From Acidobacteriota bacterium (lineage in GTDB: Bacteria; Acidobacteriota; Vicinamibacteria; Vicinamibacterales; Fen-181), in the NCBI GenBank assembly GCA_003170135.1, contig PMZR01000139.1, forward strand, positions 1 to 61,330: a DNA stretch of 61,330 nt, in the 5' to 3' direction. A program made the position numbers and the translations under genes. Each line of letters opens with the position of its first letter. The stretch's first letter is position 1. Shown in pieces: positions 51,411 to 60,079 of this stretch. The notes below the pieces were generated by a model. That model ran no database searches. It was not told where the DNA came from and saw nothing but the letters and a program-made list of their open reading frames with translations.

Positions 51411-51742
51411 TGGCCGACCACATCACGCTCCAATTCGTCGGCTTGGCAGAGGCCGCGATTGCCATCGACCGGTGGGGCCGTGACGTGCAACAGCAGGCGC
51501 GCCACGAGTTGGTCGACGAAGTGGACCGCACGGTTCGGGAGATCAAGGCGCGTGTACCGAAGAGCCGGGGAAACGTCGGCTATTTCAAGGACGTCAGTGG
51601 GAAACGGGTCTTCGTTGAAGGCGATCGGATCGCTGATTCGATCAAGAGTTCGGTCGTAAACCCAGATTCCAGGCTCGCAGACCGCGGTACGCCCCGTTGG
51701 GCCTCCCGCGACATTGCTACCCTGGCCGTTCGAAGAGGCTGA
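51410..51742 (+). CDS. HK97-gp10-like head-tail or tail-completion protein
   Basis: The 110-residue product starts VADHITLQFVGLAEAAIAID. It has the amphipathic helix WGRDVQQQARHELVDEVDRTVREIKARVP, then a KSRGNVGYFKDVSG segment. This is the gp10-like fold in which RVP-(K/V)-(R/D)-TG-type sequences precede the tail-ring contacts. Members join neck or tail in siphophages. The GTG start overlaps the preceding stop. The tape-measure gene starts two bases after its end. Confidence 0.65.
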   Translation: MADHITLQFVGLAEAAIAIDRWGRDVQQQARHELVDEVDRTVREIKARVPKSRGNVGYFKDVSGKRVFVEGDRIADSIKSSVVNPDSRLADRGTPRWASRDIATLAVRRG

Positions 51743-51743
51743 G

Positions 51744-54700
51744 ATGCCACTACAGGCCAGAATCGGCGCGGACTTCGGCGACTTCAAGCGCGCGCTCGAG
51801 GACATCAAGGGAAAGTTCAACGACTTCTCCTCCTCGACCACGAAGCTGCAGACCGATCTCAACAAGCTCACGCAATCGTTCGGCGGCGACAACATCCGCC
51901 GGCAGGCCGCGCTCACGATGAAGGCCATCCAGGACATCGGCGGGGTCACGAAATTGACCACGAGCGAGCAGGCCCGCGCGAACACGGTCCTGGCCGAGGC
52001 CGTCTCGAAGTATCAGGCACTTGGCCAGGCGGCGCCGGCGGCGCTGCGCGAGATGGCCGCCGCGACGAAGGCCTCCACGGCCGCGGCGGACCAGGGCGGG
52101 GTCTCCTTCGGCAAGATGGCGTCGGCCGTGGCGACCGGGGAGGCAGCCTATCACCTGGCGGTCAACGCCGGTCGGAAGATGACCGACTTCTTGACGGAGT
52201 GCGTGGCCGAGGCGAGCAAGGCGGATACGGTCTGGGCTCGACTGACGACGTCGATGAAGGCGCAGGGCACATACACGCCCGCGCTCGCCGAGAGCTATCG
52301 CGGTCTCGGCGCCTCCCTCCAGCGCACCTCCGCTTATAGCCACGACCTGGCCGAGGAGTCGATGGCGCTGATGATCCAGATCGGCAACGTGATGCCCAAG
52401 GACATGGGCCGGGCGCTCCTCGCGTCCGAGAACCTGGCGGCCGGACTGGGCATCTCGTTGCCCGATGCGGCCGAAAAAGTCGGCAAGGCCGTGATGGGCA
52501 ACACGCGCGAGCTGGGGCGCCTGGTGCCTGAGCTCCGCAACGTGGAGAAGGGTGCCGGGAGCGCGAGCGCGGTCCTGGATGTGCTCAACCGATCCGGTTT
52601 CGGTGGCCAGGCCGCGGCGCAGGTTCAGACCTACCAGGGGCGCGTCGCGCAACTGACGAACGCGTGGAGCGACTTCGAGGAATCGCTCGGCTTCTCGATC
52701 ACCCACAACAAGACGTTGCTGACCGCGATCGGATATGTCTCCGATGGTCTGTTGGCGCAGTCCGGCCGGCTCGACGGCACCAAGCGTGGGCTGGATCTCG
52801 TGTCCGGGAGCGTGATCGCGCTCACCCAAGGCACTGCACTTCTCGCCCGAGGTTTCGACTGGGTCCAGACGGCGTTCTACGCGGTTGAGACCAGCTCCCA
52901 AATGGTTGGGCGGGCGATCGCGCAGGCCTCCGGCCAGATGTTCGAGCAGTTCGCGAAGGACCTGGCGACGATGCGCGCGATGGCGGAGTTCGTACCCGGC
53001 CTCGCGGTTTCGATGGACATGGCCGGCGTGACGAAGGGCATCGCGTTGTTCGGTTCGGCCGCTCGGGATTCCTACTTCGCGGCGGCCGGCCTGACTGTCG
53101 AGATCGAGACAAATCGAAAGAAGAGCGCGGAGTGGGGGCAGGGGCTGCAGGACTTCGCGACGAAGGCGGACGCGCTCGCCGCACAACTCGAGAAGACCCG
53201 GGGGCAATCGGTGGCGTTCGGCGACAGCCTGGTGCCGGTCGCGCGCCACACGGGAGAGGCGACCGGTGCGACGGCGGAGCACGCGAAGGCGATCGCGGAG
53301 CTGCAGAAGAAACTGTGGGACCTCGGCGGGCAGTACGCCTCGGCGCTCGGCGTGGGCCGTGACATGAGCGACTTCATGAAGCGCCACGCGGTCGAGATCG
53401 AGAAGGTCGGCGCCGAGTGGCTCGACTACGGGAAGACGGTCGACGGCACGTTCAAGGGGGCATACGACGCCGCGAAACGCTACTCATTGGCCGATGCGCT
53501 GAAAGAGGCGCTCGACGCGGCCAAGGGGAAGGGCGAGGAGAAGAGCGGGCTCGAGAAGTGGATCGACGAGCAATGGAAGGTTGTCGGCGCCGGCGCGGAC
53601 CGCGAGCTTACCGCATGGGCCGAGAGCCAAGATCACCTGGTGCAAATCAGTAAGGACTACCAGGAGAAGCTCCTCGAGCAGTCCGTGCACGGCACCGATC
53701 TTCGACTCGCCCAGATTGCCCGTGAGTACGACGCGACGGTGAAGAGTCTCGGCAAGGAAACCGACGAGAACCGGGTGGCCTGGACAACCGCCAAGGCCCA
53801 GGTCGATGCGTTCTACGCTCGCCAGCAGTATCTGGCCACGCACGTGGTCATCGATTGGAACGGGGTTGCCGACGGGATATCGGGGTCTCTCAGCAAGGGC
53901 GTCGCCGCGATGTTGACGAGCGTGGGCCATTTCAAGGAAGCGAGCATCGGCATCCTGCGCGACCTCGGCTCGGAGTTCGCGAAGGTCATCGACGACATGA
54001 TTGGCGGGTTCCTGCGCAACTTCGTTCAGAAGGCAATCGGAGCGCTGCAGGGGAATGAGTCGGCGTTCTCGGGCGGACTCGCGGGCCTGTTCGGCCTCGG
54101 CGGCGGAGGCGGCGAGCCGTCAGTCGCGACGGGGAACCTTCCCGGCTTCAGCAGCATCGGCACGGAGATCCCGGGCGTGAGCGGCGGCTCGGGCAGTAAG
54201 ACGTCGTTGGGCGTCGCGATGGCTGCCGGTGGCGCGATGAGCGAGTATGCGGCGCTCTCGAGCATCTACCGGTCGGGGACGACCACGGCAAACCGACTGG
54301 CCTCAGTCGGTTCGGGCGCAATGACGGGCGCCGGCATCGGTCTCATCGCCGGGGGGCCGGCCGGTGCGGCGATCGGCGCCGGCGTCGGCGCGATGGCCGG
54401 CCTGGTGGCGACGTTCTTCAGTGAGAGCAAGGCCTACAAGGACTGGAAGGCGGCACAGGTCGCGGCCAACGAGCAGTTCGCCTCGCTACAGCAGAACCTC
54501 ATGCAGACCTATGGGTCGATGCAGGCGATCGCCACGGCGGGCAGGCAGGTCGGCGTCGACCTGGCGGGCGCGCTCTCGCTCGGCGGCGCTGGGGGCCCCG
54601 GCACCGTGGGCCTGAAGCAGCTGCAGGACACCATTGCGCAGTTCGAGAAGCTGAAGGCGCTCGCGAGTCAATACCAGCTCACCTGGCAGGACTTGAGCAA

Positions 54701-55784
54701 GGACGCCATGACGCAATGGGGCCAGGCGTCGATCCAGCAGCTGACGAACGATCGCGCGGCGCTCGAGCAGCAGGGCTATTCCTCCGATGCGATTCTCGGC
54801 AAGATGGCCGGCGGCTACAACGACATCCTCAAGGCCTACCTGACCACGGGCGAGAAGCTGCCCGACGTGCTCGGCCAGTCGATCAAGAAGCTCGCCGAGA
54901 TGGGGCTGCTCACGGACGAGAACAAGAATAAGCTGCTCGGGCTCACCGCGGCTGCGGCGGTGCCGGACTTCGCCAGCATCCAGGCCGTCGTCCAGAAGTA
55001 CGGCATGGACCCGTCGAAGCTCGGGAAGAGCTACGCCCAGATGGAGGGCACGGCGACGGGCAGCCAGTTGGTGACAGACATCGGGACGATGACCGCGGCC
55101 GGGATGGACAAGTGGCAGGTCGCCGGGCAGATGAACCCGCAGATCTCCGCGCTCGTCCAACAGGCCCTCAAATACGGCACGGCGCTGCCCGCCGAGCTCG
55201 AGCCGATCATCCGGACCATGGCGCAGTGGGGCCCGGAGATGCTCGTGGACTCGACCGGCAATGCCATTCGGGACCTCTCCGCGCTGAAGTTCGCGGACCC
55301 GGTCGTCGACGCCACCATCACCGCGACCGAGAAGCAGACGGCGGATCTGATCGCGGAACTCGACAAGCTGATCGTGCACGTCGACGCGGCGGCGGTCGCG
55401 TCGGGCGGCGCGATCGTCGCCGGCCCCGAGGTGGGCGGGCCGGCCGGCGCGGTCTATGCGCGCGACGCGTCGACCGGGGCGGTGAACGGACCGGGCTACA
55501 CCGAAGGCGCCGACGCGGTCGGCAGCTACCACATGGGCGGCTTGGTTCGGCGCTTCCACTCGGGCGGCTTGGCATCCGACGAGATGCCCGCGATCCTCCA
55601 GGTGGGCGAGCGCGTCTTATCGCGTCGGCAGACGGCCGCGTTCGATGCGTTGGCCAAGCGGGAATTTGGCGGGAGCGACGACCATCGCGTGATTCACCTC
55701 CACAACTACCTCGATGGCCGCCAGGTGGCGGAGGTGGTTGTGCCATTCGTGCCTCGCGTGCTGGCAGCTTATGGCTGCCGCTAG
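51744..55784 (+). CDS. tail tape-measure protein
   Basis: The 1347-residue protein has an N-terminal helical region (ADFGDFKRALEDIKGKFNDF and onward) and then long Ala-rich helices. A hydrophobic, Gly-rich zone lies around 820-910 (GAGIGLIAGGPAGAAIGAGV). The C-terminus has two tandem GGLVRRFHSGGL/AILQVGERVLSRRQ segments typical of tape-measure ends. Tape-measure proteins set tail length in long-tailed phages; at about 0.15 nm per residue this one would give roughly 200 nm. ATG 51744 follows GAAGAGG at 51732-51738. No tail-chaperone or major tail gene precedes it. Confidence 0.88.
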   Translation: MPLQARIGADFGDFKRALEDIKGKFNDFSSSTTKLQTDLNKLTQSFGGDNIRRQAALTMKAIQDIGGVTKLTTSEQARANTVLAEAVSKYQALGQAAPAALREMAAATKASTAAADQGGVSFGKMASAVATGEAAYHLAVNAGRKMTDFLTECVAEASKADTVWARLTTSMKAQGTYTPALAESYRGLGASLQRTSAYSHDLAEESMALMIQIGNVMPKDMGRALLASENLAAGLGISLPDAAEKVGKAVMGNTRELGRLVPELRNVEKGAGSASAVLDVLNRSGFGGQAAAQVQTYQGRVAQLTNAWSDFEESLGFSITHNKTLLTAIGYVSDGLLAQSGRLDGTKRGLDLVSGSVIALTQGTALLARGFDWVQTAFYAVETSSQMVGRAIAQASGQMFEQFAKDLATMRAMAEFVPGLAVSMDMAGVTKGIALFGSAARDSYFAAAGLTVEIETNRKKSAEWGQGLQDFATKADALAAQLEKTRGQSVAFGDSLVPVARHTGEATGATAEHAKAIAELQKKLWDLGGQYASALGVGRDMSDFMKRHAVEIEKVGAEWLDYGKTVDGTFKGAYDAAKRYSLADALKEALDAAKGKGEEKSGLEKWIDEQWKVVGAGADRELTAWAESQDHLVQISKDYQEKLLEQSVHGTDLRLAQIAREYDATVKSLGKETDENRVAWTTAKAQVDAFYARQQYLATHVVIDWNGVADGISGSLSKGVAAMLTSVGHFKEASIGILRDLGSEFAKVIDDMIGGFLRNFVQKAIGALQGNESAFSGGLAGLFGLGGGGGEPSVATGNLPGFSSIGTEIPGVSGGSGSKTSLGVAMAAGGAMSEYAALSSIYRSGTTTANRLASVGSGAMTGAGIGLIAGGPAGAAIGAGVGAMAGLVATFFSESKAYKDWKAAQVAANEQFASLQQNLMQTYGSMQAIATAGRQVGVDLAGALSLGGAGGPGTVGLKQLQDTIAQFEKLKALASQYQLTWQDLSKDAMTQWGQASIQQLTNDRAALEQQGYSSDAILGKMAGGYNDILKAYLTTGEKLPDVLGQSIKKLAEMGLLTDENKNKLLGLTAAAAVPDFASIQAVVQKYGMDPSKLGKSYAQMEGTATGSQLVTDIGTMTAAGMDKWQVAGQMNPQISALVQQALKYGTALPAELEPIIRTMAQWGPEMLVDSTGNAIRDLSALKFADPVVDATITATEKQTADLIAELDKLIVHVDAAAVASGGAIVAGPEVGGPAGAVYARDASTGAVNGPGYTEGADAVGSYHMGGLVRRFHSGGLASDEMPAILQVGERVLSRRQTAAFDALAKREFGGSDDHRVIHLHNYLDGRQVAEVVVPFVPRVLAAYGCR

Positions 55785-55860
55785 TTCGACCGACAGCGGG
55801 GGCGCCAGGGCGTCGAGCTCGGGCTGGTGCCTCCGCCCTTTCATGTGAGAGGGGTTTCTG

Positions 55861-56100
55861 ATGTTGTCGACGATCCTTGTGTTTCTGAGTGCGCTCTGCA
55901 TTGCGGTCGCCGCGGTGGCCATCGCCGGGGCCATGGTGCAATTCGTGGCCGCGCTTCGCGCCGTGAATCTCGAGCTTCACAAACTGCGCGAAGAACGGGA
56001 CCAGGCGGCAGAAGCGGCGCGCGGCTTAATCGCGGCCGCGCAAGCGTTCATTGCCCGATCGACGGTGGAACCATCCCGGGCAGCGCCGGCCATGAACTGA
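55861..56100 (+). CDS. small membrane protein with cytosolic coiled coil
   Basis: The 79-residue product has one N-terminal membrane helix (ILVFLSALCIAVAAVAIAGAMVQFV), then a charged helix with heptads (LELHKLREERDQAAEAARGL). GAGAGGGG at 55847-55854 is six bases upstream. Size and topology fit a spanin-like or holin-like lysis protein, or a tail assembly factor. No lysin is nearby. Confidence 0.5.
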   Translation: MLSTILVFLSALCIAVAAVAIAGAMVQFVAALRAVNLELHKLREERDQAAEAARGLIAAAQAFIARSTVEPSRAAPAMN

Positions 56101-56117
56101 CGCCGCGCCGGCCGGGC

Positions 56118-56143
56118 GTCTTGTGCAGACGTCTGCACAAGAC
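56118..56143. repeat. dispersed palindrome copy 5, extended to 26 bp
   Basis: The core at 56123-56138 is extended by five symmetric bases on each side. It lies in the 254-base gap (56101-56354) before the integration module. The gap otherwise shows no feature. Confidence 0.9.
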
Positions 56144-56354
56144 CGTGCGGGATGGTCGTCGGCGTTGTTGGTGTTGCGGGCCTGAAACGAAACGCTTGAC
56201 AGGGCGGCCGGCTGGGGCGCAGTGTAGGCGGAGCACCGGACCGCGCATGAACGCGGCCGGCGCTCCTAAGCACGTCAGCTGCGCAAACAGCCGGCGGCCT
56301 GCCGCAGATCATACCCGATCCTGCAGACCGATCGGCCTCTACTCGGAGGCCAGA

Positions 56355-56669
56355 ATGCCGCAGACCAAACGCACGAAGAAATCCGCGGAGCAGCTTGCCC
56401 GCGGGCTCGTCGATCGGCGCCTGTCGATCGTCGGCCGCTGGTTTGGTTTCACCCACGGATTTGAAGAGTTGACCGAGCACGAGGCCTGGAACGGGATCGT
56501 CCGCGCTGTGCAGCGGGAGGAATTCCCTGAAGTGACGCGCAAGCAGATCGACGCCCTCGAGGGAGCCGACGAGGCGGATGCTGCACTCGTCGCGATCGAG
56601 GAAGGGAACGCTACCGCTGGCTTCCTTGTCGGCCTTGAGTTGGGGCGTCGGCTCGGAGGTGCGCGATGA
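56355..56669 (+). CDS. small protein of the GLxxGxRLxGG family, first copy
   Basis: The 104-residue product is preceded by GGAGG (56345-56349) with five bases spacing. It ends NATAGFLVGLELGRRLGGAR, a variant of the C-terminal motif shared with the next gene and with a gene beside the second integrase. The N-terminal half is basic and helical (KKSAEQLARGLVDRRLSIVG). No known family. It overlaps the next gene. Confidence 0.65.
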   Translation: MPQTKRTKKSAEQLARGLVDRRLSIVGRWFGFTHGFEELTEHEAWNGIVRAVQREEFPEVTRKQIDALEGADEADAALVAIEEGNATAGFLVGLELGRRLGGAR

Positions 56670-57031
56670 AGGCCAAGGCGTCACGGTCCGCAATTCACCC
56701 GCTGTTGTCGCTCGTGGACGTCGATCGCGCGCCCGGATTGGACGCGGCGCTGCGGTACGCCGAGAGCCAGGTAATGCCGCTACTCGCGGAGTACGGGGCG
56801 CTGGCGATGGTCACTCGCGAGGCCGACGGCGCATTCAACGTGCTGGACCGGCTCGCGCAGTTGCTCCGGGTGGGCGGAAGAGAATTGCCTGACGACCTGT
56901 TCGGTCAACTTGAGCAGGCGCTGCCAGAGGATCTGTGGGACGCGGTCATGGATGACCGCTCGCGCCAGATCGATGCCGCGTATCTGTTGGGCCTTGCCGT
57001 CGGGTTGCGACTCGCGGGCGGCGTGCGATGA
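56666..57031 (+). CDS. small protein of the GLxxGxRLxGG family, second copy
   Basis: The 121-residue product has helices throughout and ends RQIDAAYLLGLAVGLRLAGG. This is nearly the same as the end of the protein encoded at 60080 next to the second integrase. It overlaps both the gene before and the gene after (ATGA). No family is recognised. Co-occurrence with an integrase in both elements suggests a function in integration control or element maintenance. Confidence 0.65.
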   Translation: MKAKASRSAIHPLLSLVDVDRAPGLDAALRYAESQVMPLLAEYGALAMVTREADGAFNVLDRLAQLLRVGGRELPDDLFGQLEQALPEDLWDAVMDDRSRQIDAAYLLGLAVGLRLAGGVR

Positions 57032-57246
57032 GCGGCGCCGCGGTTTCGCCGTGGTTGAACTCCATCGGCCTGGCCGCCTACATTGGCGCGCCGACCGCGA
57101 AGGCTGCGCGGATGTGGGCCCTGCGGCATGGCGTCGTGGCGGTCCACCGCGATCGGCGCGTCCTGTATGCGCGGGCCGACGTCGAGACGGTTCTCTTGCG
57201 GGCGCGGGCACGTGACCTTGAGCGCCTTCGCGCCGCCTCGCGCTGA
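57028..57246 (+). CDS. Xis-like winged-helix protein upstream of the integrase
   Basis: The 72-residue product reads WLNSIGLAAYIGAPTAKAAR, then MWALRHGVVAVHRDRRVLYA and RADVETVLLRARARD. It has the helix-turn-helix and wing pattern of excisionase-like proteins. It is coupled by overlap to the preceding gene and lies 13 bases before the integrase. A directionality factor is the most economical role. Confidence 0.65.
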   Translation: MSGAAVSPWLNSIGLAAYIGAPTAKAARMWALRHGVVAVHRDRRVLYARADVETVLLRARARDLERLRAASR

Positions 57247-57259
57247 AGGTTGGTAGAGA

Positions 57260-58594
57260 ATGCAGAAGCGACACCGCAATGACGGCGTCCGGAAAATCTG
57301 CGCGTGTCCGGTCCGCGCGTGGGCGAAGTGCGCGCACAGCTGGCATTTCAACTACAAGTGGCGTGGCGTCCATTATCGCCTGAGTCTCGATCGTGAACTC
57401 GGGAAGCACATCGAAGGCAAGACGGTCGCGAAGCGAGAAGCGGAACGGATCCGCCAGGAGATCCGGGACGGAAGATTCCGTGCGCCGTTGCCCCTGCGCG
57501 ACCGCCTGACGCTTCGGCTGTTGATGAAGGCCTACAGAGAACATCTAGCCGTCAAGCGGCCGGGGCGCTCCGAGGTTGACAAAGCGCACGCCGCGCTGAT
57601 TCTGCGGACGGTGGTGCCGGCCGTGACCAGCGAGACGCGGCAGCTGGGCGACTGGCTCGTGTGTGAGACCACGGCGGACACGCTGGAGCGATTCCGCCAG
57701 GCGCGCCTGGCGGCGGGCGGCGGACCTGTCGGCATCAACCGAAACCTCGGGTTCTTATCGGCGATGTGGAATTGGGCGCTCGAGCACGACCATGTTGAGA
57801 GCACGCCGTTCAAGAAGGGGACGAAGACGGTCGTTCGAAAAGTTCAGGAGCTCCCGCGCAGTCGGCGCCTCGAGGCGGGGGAGGATGAGAAGTTGCTCGC
57901 CGCCTGTGGGCCGCATCTGCGCGCGCTGGTGGAGGCGGCGATCGAAACGGGCTGCCGCCAGGGGGAGTTGCTGTCGCTGCAGTGGTGGCAGGTGCGCGGG
58001 GATCCGCCGACTGACATCGCGCTGCCGGCGGCGAAGACGAAGACGCGCCAAGACCGTGTGGTTCCCCTCTCCACGCGGATGCGCGCGATCCTCGAGATGC
58101 GGCGTCTCGCGCCTGACGGCGAGAAGCACCCGGGGGGCGCGCATGTGTTCGGGAACGAGATCGGACAGGCGGTGAAGTCGATCGGCACCGCCTGGGACAA
58201 TGCGGTCCTCCGTGCGCACGGCGTCACCGTAGAGCGGGGCGAGAAGACGCACGCGCTCACCACGGGCTGCCGTGCGGCACTCCGAGGCATCAACCTGCAC
58301 TTCCACGATTTGCGGCGCGAGGCGGGCTCCAGGTGGCTCGAGGGCGGCGTGCCCATTCACGTCGTATCGAAGTGGCTGGGGCACACGAACGTGGCTCAGA
58401 CGAGCACCTATCTGGCCACGACGACCGGCACCCAGGCGGACACGATGCAGCGGTTCGAAGAGACCCGGGCGCGCTTGCAAAAACTTGCAACGCGGGGGCG
58501 GAAACGGCACCGTAACCCGCCGCCAACGGCCGGGCGAACGGACGGAAAGCCCAGTAAAACCGCAGTCGGACGCGAAGCGCCCAGCATTCACTAG
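57260..58594 (+). CDS. tyrosine integrase of the first element
   Basis: The 444-residue recombinase has the catalytic set: Arg in ETGCRQGELLSLQW, Lys in AAKTKTRQDRVVPL, His-x-x-Arg in FHDLRREAGSRWL, His in WLGHTNVAQ, and Tyr in TSTYLATTTG. An N-terminal Cys/His stretch (CACPVRAWAKCAHSWHFNYK) may bind metal or the att arm. The C-terminus after the Tyr is basic and long. The gene ends three bases before attR. It shares the whole plan with the integrase encoded at 58668. Confidence 0.93.
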   Translation: MQKRHRNDGVRKICACPVRAWAKCAHSWHFNYKWRGVHYRLSLDRELGKHIEGKTVAKREAERIRQEIRDGRFRAPLPLRDRLTLRLLMKAYREHLAVKRPGRSEVDKAHAALILRTVVPAVTSETRQLGDWLVCETTADTLERFRQARLAAGGGPVGINRNLGFLSAMWNWALEHDHVESTPFKKGTKTVVRKVQELPRSRRLEAGEDEKLLAACGPHLRALVEAAIETGCRQGELLSLQWWQVRGDPPTDIALPAAKTKTRQDRVVPLSTRMRAILEMRRLAPDGEKHPGGAHVFGNEIGQAVKSIGTAWDNAVLRAHGVTVERGEKTHALTTGCRAALRGINLHFHDLRREAGSRWLEGGVPIHVVSKWLGHTNVAQTSTYLATTTGTQADTMQRFEETRARLQKLATRGRKRHRNPPPTAGRTDGKPSKTAVGREAPSIH

Positions 58595-58597
58595 CGG

Positions 58598-58642
58598 TTG
58601 GGGTGCAAGAGGTCCCGGGTTCGAATCCCGGCGCCCCGACCA
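58598..58642 (+). repeat. attR core of element 1, shared with element 2 (45 bp)
   Basis: It is an exact duplicate of 44438-44482, the 3' half of tRNA-Pro, flanked by two integrase genes pointing toward it. Confidence 0.9.
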
Positions 58643-58667
58643 GCCTTCCCTCTTCGGCCAACCCCTT

Positions 58668-60062
58668 TTACTGCACGCGGTTAGCGCCGTCTGGCGCGTG
58701 CGACTCAGGCGACGCCGGCGCCGGCTGATCGCTGCCGTGTGCGACGGATGTGCGACCGATGCGCGCCAGGTCGAACTTGCGCCGCGTCTCCTGCAGCTTG
58801 CTCACGGTCGTCGCCAGGTACGTGTTCGTCGTCGCGACGTCCTGGTGACCGAGCCAGTCGCGCACCTCGTGCAGACTGACCCCCGCCGATTCGAGCAGCC
58901 GGGATCCGCACTCCCGCCGCAGGTCGTGAAAGTGCAGGTCCGCGATGCCCGCGCGCCGGCACGTCGCGGCCCACGCGGTCTTGATGTCCTTCACCTCGTT
59001 GCCGACTTCGTTCCCGAAGACGTACGCGGCCGCGGGTAGATCCTTGCCGTCCGGGCCCGTGCGGCGCATCTCGAGGATGGCCTTGAGCCGCGTCGTGATC
59101 GGCACCGTGCGCGCCTCGGCCGTCTTCGTCTTCTCAGCCGGCAGCGCGATCAGGTCCTGGTCGAGGTTCACCTGGTGCCACTGCAGCGAGAGCAGTTCCC
59201 CCTTGCGGCAGCCCGTCTCGAGCGCCGCTTCGATGAGCGCCCGCAGGTGGGGCGCCGCGGCGTTGAGCAGCTGCCGCTCTTCGTCGCCGTCGAGCCGGCG
59301 CCGGCGCGGCCCTTCGATGTGATGATTCAGCTTGATCACGGTCCGCCCGTTCGCCGTGAACGGTGAGGCCGTGAGGTAGCCTTCATCGATCGCCCAACCG
59401 AACAGATGCCGCAGTCGGCCGAGCACGCGATTGATCGTCACCTCGCCGGCCTTCGGCCGCGGACTCTTGCGGGCCGCGCGCCGGCGCAGCGCCGCCGGGA
59501 CGAGTGTCGTGGCGGCGTCGAGTGCGACGATCGCGACGCGCGCCGCCTCGGCCTCGGCGATCCGCGTGGCCTCTGCCGCCGCAATCTGTGCGCGCCGGCC
59601 CTCGCGGAAGGCTTCGACGTCCGCCTTCGTGACGCCGGCGATCGGCTTGTCCTCCAGGCGCATCGTCGTCCCGTTCGCCGCGGGCACCTCGGCGCGCCGC
59701 GCGACCGCGACCAACCCTTTCATGTTTTTGGCGGCCTTCGTCCGGCGCCCCGGCTTGATGAACCGCTTCTCGTACTGGTCGCACACGTCGCCGAACGTGA
59801 GGCCGGGCCCGGGCGCTGGCTCGGCCGTCACCGGCCAGCGCCCGTCACGGATGTCCGTGCGCCACTTGTCGCGCAGCCCTTCGGCCTCGGGTTTGCCCAT
59901 CTCGTAGTCGAGCGGCTGGCCCGCGTACTTGTGGAGCGAGGTCCGGTACTCCACGCCGTGCCATTGATAGCCGGCGTGCCAGGGACACGTGCACTTCGGC
60001 CACAGCCGGCGCGCGTGCCCGCAGCGTTTCTTCAGGCCGTCGTTGTCGTGTCTGCTGCCCAT
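58668..60062 (-). CDS. tyrosine integrase of the second element
   Basis: At 464 residues it has the catalytic set Arg in ETGCRKGELLSLQW, Lys in AEKTKTAEARTVPI, FHDLRRECGSRLL, WLGHQDVATT and NTYLATTVS. Its N-terminus (DGLKKRCGHARRLWPKCTCPWHAGYQWHG) matches the Cys/His box of the first integrase, so the two are homologues. An Ala-rich insertion of about 50 residues lies near 185-225. The stop is 26 bases from the att core. It is oriented opposite to the first integrase. Confidence 0.93.
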   Translation of the reverse strand: MGSRHDNDGLKKRCGHARRLWPKCTCPWHAGYQWHGVEYRTSLHKYAGQPLDYEMGKPEAEGLRDKWRTDIRDGRWPVTAEPAPGPGLTFGDVCDQYEKRFIKPGRRTKAAKNMKGLVAVARRAEVPAANGTTMRLEDKPIAGVTKADVEAFREGRRAQIAAAEATRIAEAEAARVAIVALDAATTLVPAALRRRAARKSPRPKAGEVTINRVLGRLRHLFGWAIDEGYLTASPFTANGRTVIKLNHHIEGPRRRRLDGDEERQLLNAAAPHLRALIEAALETGCRKGELLSLQWHQVNLDQDLIALPAEKTKTAEARTVPITTRLKAILEMRRTGPDGKDLPAAAYVFGNEVGNEVKDIKTAWAATCRRAGIADLHFHDLRRECGSRLLESAGVSLHEVRDWLGHQDVATTNTYLATTVSKLQETRRKFDLARIGRTSVAHGSDQPAPASPESHAPDGANRVQ

Positions 60063-60079
60063 GGTTGCCTCCGCTGCCC

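Larger units (their letters stand above)
44438..58642. mobile_element. integrated phage-satellite-like or reduced prophage element at tRNA-Pro
   Basis: The element is bounded by identical 45-bp direct repeats of the tRNA-Pro 3' half and ends with its own integrase next to the right repeat. Size is 14.2 kb. Content: a zinc-finger gene, XRE repressor, AlpA-like protein, SF3 helicase, two TerS-like genes, prohead protease, gp10-like and tape-measure genes, and an integration module. A large terminase, portal, major capsid and major tail protein are not visible. Five copies of a perfect 16-bp palindrome lie inside. Order int-xis distal and repressor-alpA-helicase proximal resembles phage-inducible island plans, but with virion genes. 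Confidence 0.85.
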
